DNA of 38,239 nt from an uncultured Clostridium sp. (GTDB lineage Bacteria > Bacillota > Clostridia > Clostridiales > Clostridiaceae). Where the stretch lies: NCBI RefSeq assembly GCF_947072515.1, contig NZ_CAMTIG010000035.1, positions 1-38,239 on the forward strand, read 5' to 3'. Numbering within the stretch: position 1 is the first letter of the stretch; each line of letters begins with the position of its first letter. A program made the position numbers and the translations under genes. The notes below the pieces were generated by a model. That model made no database searches and was not told the DNA's origin. It worked only from the letters and a program-made list of their open reading frames with translations. Below are positions 16,990-26,854 of the stretch, one piece after another.

Positions 16990-18867
16990 CTACTCACTTT
17001 TTTGCTTTCCAATATTAAAGTATCCTATTATACTTTCAGCTGCTTTTTTATTAATTCCAGGTGTTTCTAATAGTTGTTCTATGGTTGCATTTTTTATATT
17101 ATCTACACTGCCAAATTTAAGAAGTAATTCTTTCCTTCTCTTATTCCCTATATATGGTATATCATCTAGGACAGAATGTAAAGTTCTTTTATCTCTTAAA
17201 CTTCTATGATATGTTATAGCAAATCTATGAACTTCGTCTCCAATTCGTCTAAGCATCTGCATTAATTCTGAGTTACTTTTTATTAAGTATTCTTCATTAT
17301 TGTAAATTATACCCCTTGTATTATGCTTATCATCTTTAACTAAACCACATACCTCTATATTTATATCTAATTCTCTCAATACTTCTAAAGCAATATTAAC
17401 TTGCCCTTTTCCACCATCCATAACTATTAAATCTGGAAAATTTGAAAACTTTCCTTTTGAAAATTGTAAATTTCTACTTTGAATTTCTTTAATTTCTTTT
17501 AATCCATGCTTAAATCTTCTAGACAGTATTTCTCTCATACTATCATAATCATTGGCACCTTTTACAGTTTTTATTTTAAATCTTCTATAATCACTATTTT
17601 TTGCTTTTCCATCTTCAAATACTATCATACTTCCAACAGAATCCACCCCTTGGATATTTGATATATCATAAGCTTCAATTCTATGTGGAAATATTTCTAG
17701 TCCTAATATCTCCGCTAATTCAGTTAATGAATTTCTATTTGTTTCTTTTTCTTTTAATATTTTATCTTTGAATTTTTCTAAGGTTATCTTAGCATTTTCT
17801 TCAACCATCTCTAGCATACTTTTCTTTTCACCTTTTTGAGGTATTTTTATATTTACTTTACTACCTCTTTTTATGGTTAAAAATTCTTCTAAGACTTCTT
17901 TATCTTCAATATTAGGCACATATATATTTTTAGATGCCATTGCTGTCCCATTATAGAAGTTAACTATGAATTGAGATAAGATTTTACCATCTTGTTCTTC
18001 AAATGTATTTTCTAATATAAAATGTTCTCTTCCTGTTATCTTACCATCCCTTAAGAAAAATATCTGAACACAACTGTCTTTCTCATCCCTATGTAAATTT
18101 ATAAAATCTTCATCGCCCTCTGTTACTTTAAACATTTTTTGCTTTTGTACTAATGTTTCAATTGCTATAATTTTATCTCTAAATACTGCTGCTTTTTCAA
18201 ATTCAAATTTAGAACTTGCCTCTTCCATCTTTTCTTTTAAATCTACCATTATTATTTTATCTTTTCCATTTAAAATATCAATAATAGCATAAATTATTTT
18301 CATATATTCTTCTTTTGATATATGACCTCCACAAGGAGACATGCATTTTTTTATATGATAATTTAAACAAGGTCTTGTTGGTGCCTCACCTACTATTATG
18401 CTTTTTTTACAAGTTCTAAGAGGAAATACCTTTCTTATTAAGTTTATTGTTTCATAAACTGCACTCCCATCTGTATATGGTCCAAAGTATTTATTTCCAT
18501 CTTTCGAAAAGTTTCTTGTTACAAAAACTCTTGGAAAATCCTCATTTGTCGTAATTTTTATAAAAGGATAGAATTTATCATCTTTCAGTAATATGTTATA
18601 TTTAGGGCTATATTTTTTTATTAAATTGCATTCTAATATTAGTGCTTCCATTTCTGAATCTGTAACTATATATTCAAATTCATGGATATTCTTAACCATA
18701 GCACGCACTTTTTCAGAATGATTTTTAGAATTCTGAAAATATTGCCTTACTCTATTTTTAAGAATTTTAGCTTTACCTACATAAATGACTTCACCTAGTT
18801 TATTCTTCATCAAATAAACTCCTGGCTTCTCAGGGAGCATTTTTAAATGATATTCAAAATCAAACAT
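16990..18867 (-). CDS. uvrC: excinuclease ABC subunit C
   Basis: Dual-incision nuclease of nucleotide excision repair; recruited by the UvrB-DNA complex. 625 residues. The N-terminal GIY-YIG nuclease (PGVYLMKNKLGEVIYVGKAK) makes the 3' cut; a Cys cluster (RPCLNYHIKKCMSPC) follows, then the UVR motif (about residue 205) that binds UvrB, the RNase H-like 5' nuclease domain (EAYDISNIQGVDSVGSM) and paired helix-hairpin-helix motifs at the C-terminus. The ATG at 18867 follows AAAGGAGGGG; the longer frame opening at 18900 does not have a ribosome site. Confidence 0.97.
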   Translation of the reverse strand: MFDFEYHLKMLPEKPGVYLMKNKLGEVIYVGKAKILKNRVRQYFQNSKNHSEKVRAMVKNIHEFEYIVTDSEMEALILECNLIKKYSPKYNILLKDDKFYPFIKITTNEDFPRVFVTRNFSKDGNKYFGPYTDGSAVYETINLIRKVFPLRTCKKSIIVGEAPTRPCLNYHIKKCMSPCGGHISKEEYMKIIYAIIDILNGKDKIIMVDLKEKMEEASSKFEFEKAAVFRDKIIAIETLVQKQKMFKVTEGDEDFINLHRDEKDSCVQIFFLRDGKITGREHFILENTFEEQDGKILSQFIVNFYNGTAMASKNIYVPNIEDKEVLEEFLTIKRGSKVNIKIPQKGEKKSMLEMVEENAKITLEKFKDKILKEKETNRNSLTELAEILGLEIFPHRIEAYDISNIQGVDSVGSMIVFEDGKAKNSDYRRFKIKTVKGANDYDSMREILSRRFKHGLKEIKEIQSRNLQFSKGKFSNFPDLIVMDGGKGQVNIALEVLRELDINIEVCGLVKDDKHNTRGIIYNNEEYLIKSNSELMQMLRRIGDEVHRFAITYHRSLRDKRTLHSVLDDIPYIGNKRRKELLLKFGSVDNIKNATIEQLLETPGINKKAAESIIGYFNIGKQKSE

Positions 18868-18983
18868 TTTAAACCCCTCCTTTTCTATCACATTATACAT
18901 TAAATTACAAATTAATTAAAACACACTTTACTTTGCTTGAAAACACTTTTCTTCATTTTTATTCATCTATTTTAATTATTTAT

Positions 18984-19019
18984 ATAAAATAGAGGGAAAT
19001 CATTTTGATTCCCCTCTAT
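18984..19019 (-). terminator. terminator of the FHA-FtsW-PBP operon
   Basis: Minus-strand 14-bp stem (ATAGAGGG and complement at its base, one mismatch-type pair), 3-base loop, then TTTTAT. Confidence 0.92.
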
Positions 19020-19029
19020 CACTCAAAGT

Positions 19030-20511
19030 TTATTGTGGTGGGTTATTATTAAAATATGCATGTAACATTGCGCCTGCTACATCTGAAGCAGCTCCTGCTC
19101 CATATCCTCCACCTTCTACACAAACTGCAAATGCAATTTTTGGATTGTTTGCTGGTGCAAATCCTTCAAGCCATGAATATGGTTTCTTTCCTTTTTGAGT
19201 AGCTGTTCCTGTTTTAGTTGCTACATCATATCCTTTAAAGAATGGCCAAAATCCACCTGCCATATTATTTTGAGTTACACTAGTCATAAAGCCTCTAATT
19301 GTATTTGCATCACTTTCAGACATTACACGTCTATATTGTTGATTTCCAAATTCCTGAACTGTTTGACCTTGTTCATTAATTATTTTACTTACAAGTCTTG
19401 GTTCCATCATTACTCCGCCATTTGCAACAGTACTTGCTACAAGTGCCATTTGAATTGGAGTTGCTAAAACTCCTGCTTGACCGAATCCTGATTGAGCTAT
19501 TAATCCAACATCCCAACTTTCGTATTTAGGGAATTGACTTGGTGTTATAGTAAATCCAACTGATGGTATTTGACTATTAAATCCAAATGCTTCTGCTGTT
19601 TGTCTAAGCTTATCATTTCCAAGTTCCATTGCAACTGTTCCAAATACAACATTACTAGATAAAACAAATGCTCTTCTTAAATCAATATTCCCATCAACTT
19701 CTCCATCATTATTATGAATTGTTTGGCCATTAGGGAATTTAATTTCTCCAGTGTCATGGAAAATTTCTGATGTTACACCTGGAATATTATCTAAAGCCGA
19801 TGTTGATGTTACAACTTTAAATGTTGATCCTGGTGGGAATAGTCCTTGAGTTGCTCTATTCATAAGCGGACTATTATCAGCACTTCCTGCATTTGCTTTT
19901 TTCATCTCTTCAGCTAAATTATTAGGATTAAACGTTGGTGATGAATACATTCCTATAACTTCTCCTGTTTTAGGATCAATCGCTACAGCTGCTCCTTTTT
20001 GATCACCAAGTGCATCTTGCATTGCTTTTTGTACATTCATATTTAATGTAGTTACAACACTATTTCCTATTTGTTCTTGCTTATTATTTCTTTCAAAGAA
20101 CATATCTTTTAAATTTTGCCAACTAAAATTAGTTAATAATGTTTTCATGCTAGTTCTTGTACTGTTGTAACTCTGTAATTGTTTATTATATACACTTTCC
20201 AATCCATATGATCCAAATATATCACTAGTATATCCAACTGTATGTGCAAAAAGCCCATTATATAAATATTCTACCTTTTGGCTCATTGGTCCTGTTCTAA
20301 CTGTTTTAGTTAATGGTTGCATTTCACTATCATAAATCGTTCCTCTAAGAACTCCATTGGTTTCTGCTTTTGTTATAGGATTTCCAGGCTTATTAGCTAT
20401 ATCATACGCCTTGAATGTTTGGAAGTATGCTATATAAGAAATAAGTCCTATAAATAAGAAAAGAAATACTACCATTACTTTCGTAACATTTTTCTTTAAA
20501 TCATTATTCAT
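19030..20511 (-). CDS. class B penicillin-binding protein (PbpA-like transpeptidase)
   Basis: Membrane-anchored D,D-transpeptidase that cross-links peptidoglycan made by its partner FtsW/RodA-type polymerase. 493 residues. One N-terminal signal anchor (about 12-30) faces the rest outside the cell. The transpeptidase domain has the catalytic SxxK (GSTFK, about residue 234), SxN (LSSN, about 295) and KTG (KTGTATQ, near 445). The N-terminal dimerisation region is short, as in PbpA of actinobacteria and clostridia. It starts 6 bases after the FtsW/RodA gene, so the pair is translationally linked and very probably forms one synthase. No PASTA domains. Confidence 0.93.
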   Translation of the reverse strand: MNNDLKKNVTKVMVVFLFLFIGLISYIAYFQTFKAYDIANKPGNPITKAETNGVLRGTIYDSEMQPLTKTVRTGPMSQKVEYLYNGLFAHTVGYTSDIFGSYGLESVYNKQLQSYNSTRTSMKTLLTNFSWQNLKDMFFERNNKQEQIGNSVVTTLNMNVQKAMQDALGDQKGAAVAIDPKTGEVIGMYSSPTFNPNNLAEEMKKANAGSADNSPLMNRATQGLFPPGSTFKVVTSTSALDNIPGVTSEIFHDTGEIKFPNGQTIHNNDGEVDGNIDLRRAFVLSSNVVFGTVAMELGNDKLRQTAEAFGFNSQIPSVGFTITPSQFPKYESWDVGLIAQSGFGQAGVLATPIQMALVASTVANGGVMMEPRLVSKIINEQGQTVQEFGNQQYRRVMSESDANTIRGFMTSVTQNNMAGGFWPFFKGYDVATKTGTATQKGKKPYSWLEGFAPANNPKIAFAVCVEGGGYGAGAASDVAGAMLHAYFNNNPPQ

Positions 20512-20517
20512 TCTATT

Positions 20518-21735
20518 TTACCCCTCCTCAGAAATTTTCTGAAGTATTCCTAGTGCAAACATACTGGTAATCATTGATGTTCCCCCATATCCTACGAAGG
20601 GTAGCGCTATACCTGTAAGTGGTATAACTGCAAATATTCCACCGATAATAACAAGCACTTGACATGCAAACATTGCACTAAATCCAACAGCTGCTAATTG
20701 TAAAAAGTCATTATCTGTTACAAAAGCAGTTCTTATAGATCTATAGAATAATAAGAAGAATATAATTATCATTCCTATTCCAAATACAATTCCTAATTCT
20801 TCACAAATAACTGCAAAAATAAAGTCTGTTGTATTAACTGGAACAAATCCTGGATATCCTTGACCAAGTCCCGATCCTAAAGCTCCACCTGATGCTATTG
20901 CATAGAATCCTTGAACTAATTGATAACTTTTTCCTTGAGCATATTGCCATGGATGTAACCATATTTCTACTCTAAGTGTAACGTGTGGAATTACTTTATA
21001 AGCTCCATATGAACCTATTGCTGCTAATCCCAAACACAGTGCTATGTATTTTTTCTTTGCAGTTGCTATAAATAACATAGTTACTGATATTCCAAAGAAA
21101 ATCAATGCTGAACCTAAGTCATTTTGTAACACCATGCATCCCAATGAATACATAACTACAATTCCCGGTACTAATATCTGTTTTATATTTTCTTTTGCTG
21201 TAGAGTTTTTAAATCCTCTAAGTGCAGATGCTAAATATAAAACAAGAGCTATTTTCCCAAATTCTGATGGCTGAAAACTGAATCCTCCAATGAAAACCCA
21301 GTTTCTTGCTCCCATTACATCTCTACCAAATACAAGTGCCATAGGCATAAATGCTAATACTGCAATTAAATATATCTTTTTATATTTTGTAAATTGCCTG
21401 AAATCTGGTAAAAATTTTATAACAACAAGAAATACCACAAGTCCTACTACAAACCAAGCTAATTGTTTTATTCCATCTTTAGGATGTAGTCTATATAACA
21501 TTCCCATTCCTATTATGCATTCTATACATGCAAATAAGAAGATAAATTTATCTCCATTTGGGCATGCCTTTCTAACAATAAAATATGCTACTCCAATTAA
21601 AGCACATATTCCCAATCCAATATAAATTGCTTGCATATTCATAGGTGTTTTTAAAATAGCTATATTTAGAAACATTCCCATACATAGCAAATAAGCAAGA
21701 ATTAATATTCCTATTGCTGTCTTACTTCTTTTCAT
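20518..21735 (-). CDS. FtsW/RodA/SpoVE-family peptidoglycan polymerase
   Basis: SEDS-family glycosyltransferase that polymerises lipid II, 405 residues with about ten membrane helices. Visible SEDS motifs are GARNWVFIGGFSFQPSEFGK and, near the C-terminus, TGIALPFVGYGGTSM. The cytoplasmic and periplasmic loop regions around QNDLGSALIFF and SGGALGSGLGQG are intact. The gene is in an operon between an FHA protein (18-base gap) and a class B PBP (6-base gap). From sequence alone I cannot tell whether it serves elongation (RodA), division (FtsW) or sporulation (SpoVE). Confidence 0.93.
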   Translation of the reverse strand: MKRSKTAIGILILAYLLCMGMFLNIAILKTPMNMQAIYIGLGICALIGVAYFIVRKACPNGDKFIFLFACIECIIGMGMLYRLHPKDGIKQLAWFVVGLVVFLVVIKFLPDFRQFTKYKKIYLIAVLAFMPMALVFGRDVMGARNWVFIGGFSFQPSEFGKIALVLYLASALRGFKNSTAKENIKQILVPGIVVMYSLGCMVLQNDLGSALIFFGISVTMLFIATAKKKYIALCLGLAAIGSYGAYKVIPHVTLRVEIWLHPWQYAQGKSYQLVQGFYAIASGGALGSGLGQGYPGFVPVNTTDFIFAVICEELGIVFGIGMIIIFFLLFYRSIRTAFVTDNDFLQLAAVGFSAMFACQVLVIIGGIFAVIPLTGIALPFVGYGGTSMITSMFALGILQKISEEG

Positions 21736-21753
21736 TTTTTCACCTCAATCATC

Positions 21754-22197
21754 TTAAGCTAATACTTTAAATACAGCCGTTCCTACCCGTATTTCATCTC
21801 TTGTAAAAAGTTTTACTCTTCCTTTTATTTTTTCTCCATTTAAGTAAGTACCATTTGTGCTCCCTAAATCCTCAAGTATTAAAATATTATTTTTAACGAC
21901 TATTCTTGCATGTTTTGTTGATGCATAATTATCACTTAAAACTATTGAGCAGTCTTCACCTCTACCTATAGTAGTAATAACTTTAATAGGTACGATGGTT
22001 CCAACTTTAAGATTTACATTCTTGCCTGCTTTTACAACTTCAATTCCATGATGTTTTTTATTTGCAGTCGATTTTCTTTTTTCACCACTCTTAACATCTT
22101 TAGCCATAATTTTTAATGCCGATATAATTATGATGAATAATATTAAAATAAAGAAAATTCCAAAAACGCCTCCTATAAATCTTTCAAAACTGATCAT
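21754..22197 (-). CDS. membrane-anchored FHA-domain protein
   Basis: 147 residues. An N-terminal membrane helix (about 10-30) is followed by a short basic linker and a forkhead-associated domain (from about residue 58) with the phosphothreonine-binding GRGEDCSIVL, S.KHARI and DLGSTNGTYLNG motifs. FHA domains bind phosphothreonine peptides, so the operon could be tuned by a Ser/Thr kinase such as PrkC. The kinase and phosphatase are not in this window. It is the first gene of the FHA-FtsW-PBP operon; AGGTGAAG precedes the ATG. The same trio occurs next to pknA/pknB in actinobacteria. Confidence 0.93.
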   Translation of the reverse strand: MISFERFIGGVFGIFFILILFIIIISALKIMAKDVKSGEKRKSTANKKHHGIEVVKAGKNVNLKVGTIVPIKVITTIGRGEDCSIVLSDNYASTKHARIVVKNNILILEDLGSTNGTYLNGEKIKGRVKLFTRDEIRVGTAVFKVLA

Positions 22198-22289
22198 ATC
22201 TTCACCTCATATTACTTTATCTTTTAGATTATACACTAAATTTGCGTTTAATTCATACTTTTATCTTACATTTTATTTTATATTAATTT

Positions 22290-22343
22290 AACCAAGCAAT
22301 TATGTTAATATTTTATTAAACTTAACATTTGCTTGGTTTTTTT
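22290..22343. terminator. long hairpin after uvrA, possibly bidirectional terminator
   Basis: Arms AACCAAGCAA (22290-22299) and ATGTTAA (22302-22308) pair with TTAACAT and TTGCTTGGTT (22322-22338) around a 13-base loop. The run of seven T follows on the plus strand, whereas on the minus strand (the uvrA direction) the tail is only AAATTAAT. It can end uvrA weakly and antisense transcripts strongly. Confidence 0.7.
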
Positions 22344-22345
22344 AT

Positions 22346-25171
22346 CTATTTTAGAATTTTTGTTAAATACTTTCCTGTATATGATAGTTTTTCCTTAGTT
22401 ATTCCCTCTAGCTTTCCTGAGTATACAATATTTCCACCTTTTTCTCCACCTTCTGGCCCTAAATCTATTATATAATCTGCGCATTTTATCATATCTAAAT
22501 TATGTTCTATCACAACCGCTGTATTTCCACTATCAACTAATCTTTGAAGAATTGACACTAATCTATTAACATCATCTACATGTAATCCTGTAGTTGGTTC
22601 ATCTAAAATATACAGAGTCTTTCCTGTACTTCTTTTTGATAACTCATATGCCAATTTAATTCTTTGAGCTTCTCCTCCTGATAATTGAGTAGATGGTTGA
22701 CCAAGCCTTATATATCCTAGTCCTACATCAAATAAAGTTTGTAATTTATTCTTTATTCTAGGAATACTTTGGAAGAACTCTAATGCATCTTCTACTGTCA
22801 TATTTAAAATATCATCAATAGTTTTCCCTTTGTATTTTACTTCTAAAGTTTCTCTATTATACCTTTTTCCCTTACATACTTCACAAGGAACATAAACATC
22901 TGATAAGAATTGCATTTCAATTTTTATAATTCCATCTCCAGTACATGCTTCACATCTTCCACCTTTAACATTAAAACTAAATCTTCCTGGTTTATAGCCT
23001 CTCATCTTAGCTTCTGGTGTTTGTGAAAAAAGCTCTCTTATTATATCAAATGTTCCTGTATATGTTGCAGGGTTTGAACGAGGTGTTCTTCCAATAGGGC
23101 TTTGATCTATAGCAATTATCTTATCTATATTTTCTGCTCCTTTTATTTCTTTATGCATCCCCACAGGATTTTTACTTCTATTAACTATTTTATTTAATCC
23201 TTTATAAAGAATTTCATTAACTAAAGTACTCTTTCCTGATCCAGATACGCCTGTAACCATAGTAAGCGTTGCTAAATTAAAATCAACTGATACATTTTTC
23301 AAATTATTTTCATTTGCTTTTATTATTGATATTTTTTGTCCATTACCCTTTCTTCTTTCCTTAGGTAATTCAACTTTTTTCTTTCCAGTTAAATATTGCG
23401 CTGTTATAGAGTTATCATTTTTCATGATTTCTTCTAGTGTTCCTGCTGCAACTACTTTTCCACCATGTTCTCCTGCACCTGGTCCAATATCTACTATAAA
23501 ATCTGATTCTCTCATAGTATCTTCATCATGTTCAACAACTATAACAGTATTTCCAACATCTCTAAGATGTTTTAAAGTTCCTATAAGTCTATCATTATCT
23601 CTTTGATGTAGTCCTATACTCGGTTCATCAAGAATATATAAAACTCCCATAAGTGCCGATCCAATTTGTGTTGCAAGTCTTATTCTTTGTGATTCACCAC
23701 CTGATAAAGTTCCAGAACTTCTTGAAAGATTTAAATAATCAAGACCTACATTAATAAGAAATTCTAGTCTACTTCTTATCTCTTTTACTATCTGGTCACT
23801 TATTATCATTTCTTTTTCACTTAATTTAACCTTATTTATAAATTCTAATTCATCTCTAATAGGCATTGTAGTGAACTCATATATATTTTTATCTCCAATC
23901 GTAACAGCTAGTGTTTCTTTTTTAAGTCTTGCTCCTTTACATTTAGGACAATGATTATCGCTCATATATTGTTCTATTTCACCTTTAATAATATCTGAGT
24001 TTGTTTCCATATATCTTCTGTGAAGAGAATTTATTTCTCCTTCCCAGGCAACATTATATGTTGCTTTTATTCCATCTTTAACATAATCAACTTTAACTCT
24101 TTCTCCATCTGTTCCATGAAGTATTATATCTACTATTTTTCTATCTAAATCTTTAATTGGAGTTTTTAAATCAAATTTATGTTTCTTACTTAAAGATTTT
24201 AAAATTGCAAATGTCCATGAATCATCCTTAGTTCTTCCTTCCCCCCAAGATGCTATTGCACCTTCCATAATGCTTAAACCTCTATCTGGAATAACTAAAT
24301 CTTCATCTATTTCAATTAAAGTTCCAAGTCCATCACAATAATCACATTTACCAAAAGGAGAGTTAAATGAAAACATTCTTGGTGCTAATTCTTCTATACT
24401 TATTCCACACTCAGGGCAAGAGAATTTTTCACTATAAAGTTTATCATCTCCACCAATTACATTTACTATAACTAGTCCTTCTCCTAATTTTAATGCTGTT
24501 TCAATAGAATCTGAAAGTCTTCCTTCAATGCCTTCTTTTATAACTAATCTATCCACTATTGCTTCAATATTATGTTTTTTATTTTTTTCAAGATTTATTT
24601 CCTCTTCACCAATCTCATAAATCTCTCCATCAACACGAACTCTCACAAAACCATTTTTCTTTATATTTTCTAAAACTTTTTCATGAGTTCCTTTTCTTCC
24701 TCTTATTATAGGAGATAAAATTTGAATCTTTGTTTTATCCTCTAATCCCATTACTTGATCTATTATTTGATCTATAGATTGTTGACTTATAACCTTTCCA
24801 CACTTAGGACAATGTGGAATACCTATTCTTGCATATAATAATCTTAAGTAATCATATATTTCAGTTATAGTTCCAACAGTAGATCTTGGATTCTTACTTG
24901 TTGTTTTTTGATCTATTGATATTGCTGGTGATAAGCCCTCTATGTATTCAACATCCGGTTTATTCATTTGTCCTAAAAACTGTCTTGCGTAAGCCGAAAG
25001 AGATTCTACATATCTTCTTTGGCCTTCTGCATATAGAGTATCAAATGCTAACGATGATTTACCTGAACCTGAAAGTCCTGTAAACACTATTAATTTATCT
25101 CTTGGAATTTCTAAATCTACATTTTTTAAGTTATGTACTTTAGCACCTTTTATAATTATCTTATCTTTCAT
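22346..25171 (-). CDS. uvrA: excinuclease ABC subunit A
   Basis: Damage-sensing ATPase of nucleotide excision repair, 941 residues as expected. It has two ABC ATPase halves: Walker [11 protein letters not shown] (about 31) and [10 protein letters not shown] (about 640), each with a signature ([18 protein letters not shown]) and a Walker B ([24 protein letters not shown]). Zinc modules are visible at CPKCGK, CPECG with CDYC, and CEACTGDG with CEVCKG. The gene is monocistronic, separate from uvrB, and preceded by an extended -10 promoter. I see no obvious LexA-type box in the 180 bases upstream. Confidence 0.98.
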   Translation of the reverse strand: MKDKIIIKGAKVHNLKNVDLEIPRDKLIVFTGLSGSGKSSLAFDTLYAEGQRRYVESLSAYARQFLGQMNKPDVEYIEGLSPAISIDQKTTSKNPRSTVGTITEIYDYLRLLYARIGIPHCPKCGKVISQQSIDQIIDQVMGLEDKTKIQILSPIIRGRKGTHEKVLENIKKNGFVRVRVDGEIYEIGEEEINLEKNKKHNIEAIVDRLVIKEGIEGRLSDSIETALKLGEGLVIVNVIGGDDKLYSEKFSCPECGISIEELAPRMFSFNSPFGKCDYCDGLGTLIEIDEDLVIPDRGLSIMEGAIASWGEGRTKDDSWTFAILKSLSKKHKFDLKTPIKDLDRKIVDIILHGTDGERVKVDYVKDGIKATYNVAWEGEINSLHRRYMETNSDIIKGEIEQYMSDNHCPKCKGARLKKETLAVTIGDKNIYEFTTMPIRDELEFINKVKLSEKEMIISDQIVKEIRSRLEFLINVGLDYLNLSRSSGTLSGGESQRIRLATQIGSALMGVLYILDEPSIGLHQRDNDRLIGTLKHLRDVGNTVIVVEHDEDTMRESDFIVDIGPGAGEHGGKVVAAGTLEEIMKNDNSITAQYLTGKKKVELPKERRKGNGQKISIIKANENNLKNVSVDFNLATLTMVTGVSGSGKSTLVNEILYKGLNKIVNRSKNPVGMHKEIKGAENIDKIIAIDQSPIGRTPRSNPATYTGTFDIIRELFSQTPEAKMRGYKPGRFSFNVKGGRCEACTGDGIIKIEMQFLSDVYVPCEVCKGKRYNRETLEVKYKGKTIDDILNMTVEDALEFFQSIPRIKNKLQTLFDVGLGYIRLGQPSTQLSGGEAQRIKLAYELSKRSTGKTLYILDEPTTGLHVDDVNRLVSILQRLVDSGNTAVVIEHNLDMIKCADYIIDLGPEGGEKGGNIVYSGKLEGITKEKLSYTGKYLTKILK

Positions 25172-25272
25172 ATCCTTGCCTCTCTTTCTATATATATTTA
25201 TTTTAAGCTTTTACTATGTATTTAATACAAATATAGCCCCTACTATTCAAAAATTTTTTTCCTCATTTGCTA

Positions 25273-25281
25273 ATTATAGCA
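25273..25281 (-). promoter_or_regulatory. uvrA extended -10 promoter
   Basis: TG-C-TATAAT on the minus strand, directly after the terminator of the preceding gene and about 100 bases before uvrA. Confidence 0.5.
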
Positions 25282-25284
25282 CAA

Positions 25285-25311
25285 CAAAAAAAACTGGACA
25301 AAGCCCAGTTT
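25285..25311 (-). terminator. terminator of the C_GCAxxG_C_C gene
   Basis: Minus-strand stem AAACTGG/CCAGTTT with a 7-base loop, followed by a run of T. Confidence 0.88.
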
Positions 25312-25354
25312 CTTTATTAAATATTCTTTTAACTTTAAGTATTTTACTTAAATA

Positions 25355-25798
25355 TTAGTTCATTTCTCTTATTATCATTTTTGCAACTTCTTCTGCAACT
25401 TCACCTGTGAATCTTACACATTGTACTTTATGTTCTGGTGTTCCTAAAGTCATTCCTCTAGTTAGAACTCTACAACATGTACTTTTATTTTTTTCTCTAA
25501 ATATATCATGTAACTCTTTAGTTAATGCCATTGCTTTATCAGTTTCAGGACCACTTGCTTTACTTCTTCCAAACATCATTCCAAGAATCATTATTCCACC
25601 TGTTAAAGCTCCACATGTACATCCTGCTCTTCCCATTCCTACTGGAAATCCTGATGCCATTTTAACTACATCATCACTTAATTCTGGCATAAACTCATCT
25701 TTTAAAACTTTAACGATAGCCTCTGAACAGAAAAATTCTCCTCTTTGGTAATATCCTTCAGCTTTTTCCCTTATTTCTTCAATATTTACTTCTTTCAT
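25355..25798 (-). CDS. C_GCAxxG_C_C family protein
   Basis: 147-residue cysteine-rich protein of the C_GCAxxG_C_C (Redox_sens/DUF) family. Conserved cysteines are seen in order: FFCSEAI (about 24), [10 protein letters not shown] (about 59), STCCRVL (about 107) and VQCVRF (about 126). The middle motif reads GCTCGAL, carrying the family Cys with a small change in the second position of GCA. Members are thought to bind a metal or Fe-S centre or to act in redox reactions and are common in anaerobes, but no reaction is established. Single-gene unit with an AGGAGG-like ribosome site and its own terminator. Confidence 0.85.
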   Translation of the reverse strand: MKEVNIEEIREKAEGYYQRGEFFCSEAIVKVLKDEFMPELSDDVVKMASGFPVGMGRAGCTCGALTGGIMILGMMFGRSKASGPETDKAMALTKELHDIFREKNKSTCCRVLTRGMTLGTPEHKVQCVRFTGEVAEEVAKMIIREMN

Positions 25799-25914
25799 AA
25801 TTTCCTCCTAGATATATATAATATATTTTAAATTATATCATTTTATTAATTATAGTACATTGTAACTTTGAAAATCTATATTTTATCCTATTAAATATTT
25901 ATCTTTTCACAATC

Positions 25915-25941
25915 AAAAAAAGATTCGCTATAAAGCGAATC
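25915..25941 (-). terminator. terminator of the Pr6Pr gene
   Basis: Minus-strand stem GATTCGCT/AGCGAATC, loop TTAT, then seven T. Confidence 0.93.
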
Positions 25942-25945
25942 CTCT

Positions 25946-26635
25946 TTAGGCTACTAGTTCTTCATCATGTTCTTCTAAAAAGCTTAAATCTAGTTCTTTT
26001 CCTCTTGCCTTATTTATAGCATAAAGTAGCCTATCTATTGCTACTATAATTATTGCCAATATTATAAAGGCTAGTACAACATATTTCATTGAAGAAATAA
26101 ATTCCGATGTACTCATTTTATCAATATTAAAGAATGAGTATGGAAAGTATCCTGTGATTTTTCCCATCACTATTGCAAATATCATATACCCAATTGGCCA
26201 TATTTCCCATTTAGGAATTTGCTTAAATTTATAAGTTCCTTTTGGATAGAAGAATAACCAATCAAGAATAAATGTTATTGGTGTAAATCCATGTAATATA
26301 TATGTTTCAAATTTATCCCATCCAACTTGATGCCATTGTGCATTTAATATTAACCAAAATACTGCTGCTGCAACACATATATATAATGTAATTGCTCCTC
26401 TAACACCTCTTCTATTGAAGAATTTTATTTTATTATCTAAAAACGTATCATTAATAAACCAAGTTAATACAAAAATATTACTCCATTGTGTAAAGTAATC
26501 AAAGTATCCTAGAACTCTTCCAATTGGATTTACTATATCAGGCTTAATCCATACTTGCATTATAAATGATATAACTAATCCTAATATTATTCCTAATATT
26601 ACTAAAGTTCTCCATACTTTTTTCAAATTTTTCAT
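25946..26635 (-). CDS. Pr6Pr-family integral membrane protein
   Basis: 229 residues with six predicted membrane helices (about 10-28, 45-62, 78-98, 113-130, 147-165 and 184-207). The spacing of helices and the FDYFTQWSNIFV, QWHQVGW, HGFTPITFILDW and WPIGYMIF motifs match the Pr6Pr family (distantly related to eukaryotic AIG1/FAR-17a hydrolases). The His of HGFTP and a Thr/Asn-rich first loop could form an active site, but the substrate is unknown in bacteria. The acidic tail (SFLEEHDEEL) is cytoplasmic. The gene has its own promoter and terminator and no functional link to uvrB upstream. Confidence 0.85.
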   Translation of the reverse strand: MKNLKKVWRTLVILGIILGLVISFIMQVWIKPDIVNPIGRVLGYFDYFTQWSNIFVLTWFINDTFLDNKIKFFNRRGVRGAITLYICVAAAVFWLILNAQWHQVGWDKFETYILHGFTPITFILDWLFFYPKGTYKFKQIPKWEIWPIGYMIFAIVMGKITGYFPYSFFNIDKMSTSEFISSMKYVVLAFIILAIIIVAIDRLLYAINKARGKELDLSFLEEHDEELVA

Positions 26636-26670
26636 CTCATCACCTATCTATAAATATTTTATACTTTCCG

Positions 26671-26698
26671 ATTATAATAGAAATATTTTGACAATCAA
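26671..26698 (-). promoter_or_regulatory. probable Pr6Pr gene promoter
   Basis: TTGATT (26698-26693), 16-base spacer, TATAAT (26676-26671) on the minus strand, 36 bases before the start codon. Confidence 0.5.
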
Positions 26699-26827
26699 AG
26701 TATTTTCTATAAACAACCCGTTAACAATCCACACTTCATTACATAATATCTAAATTTTCTACATTATTTCCCACGCAATAAACCTTTTTTACCAAAATCT
26801 CTTAACATATCTAAAATTTAATTAAAA

Positions 26828-26850
26828 TAAAAAAGAACTCTAACGAGTTC
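26828..26850 (-). terminator. uvrB terminator
   Basis: Minus-strand stem GAACTC/GAGTTC with loop GTTA and a following T run, 4 bases past the uvrB stop. Confidence 0.9.
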
Positions 26851-26854
26851 CTCT

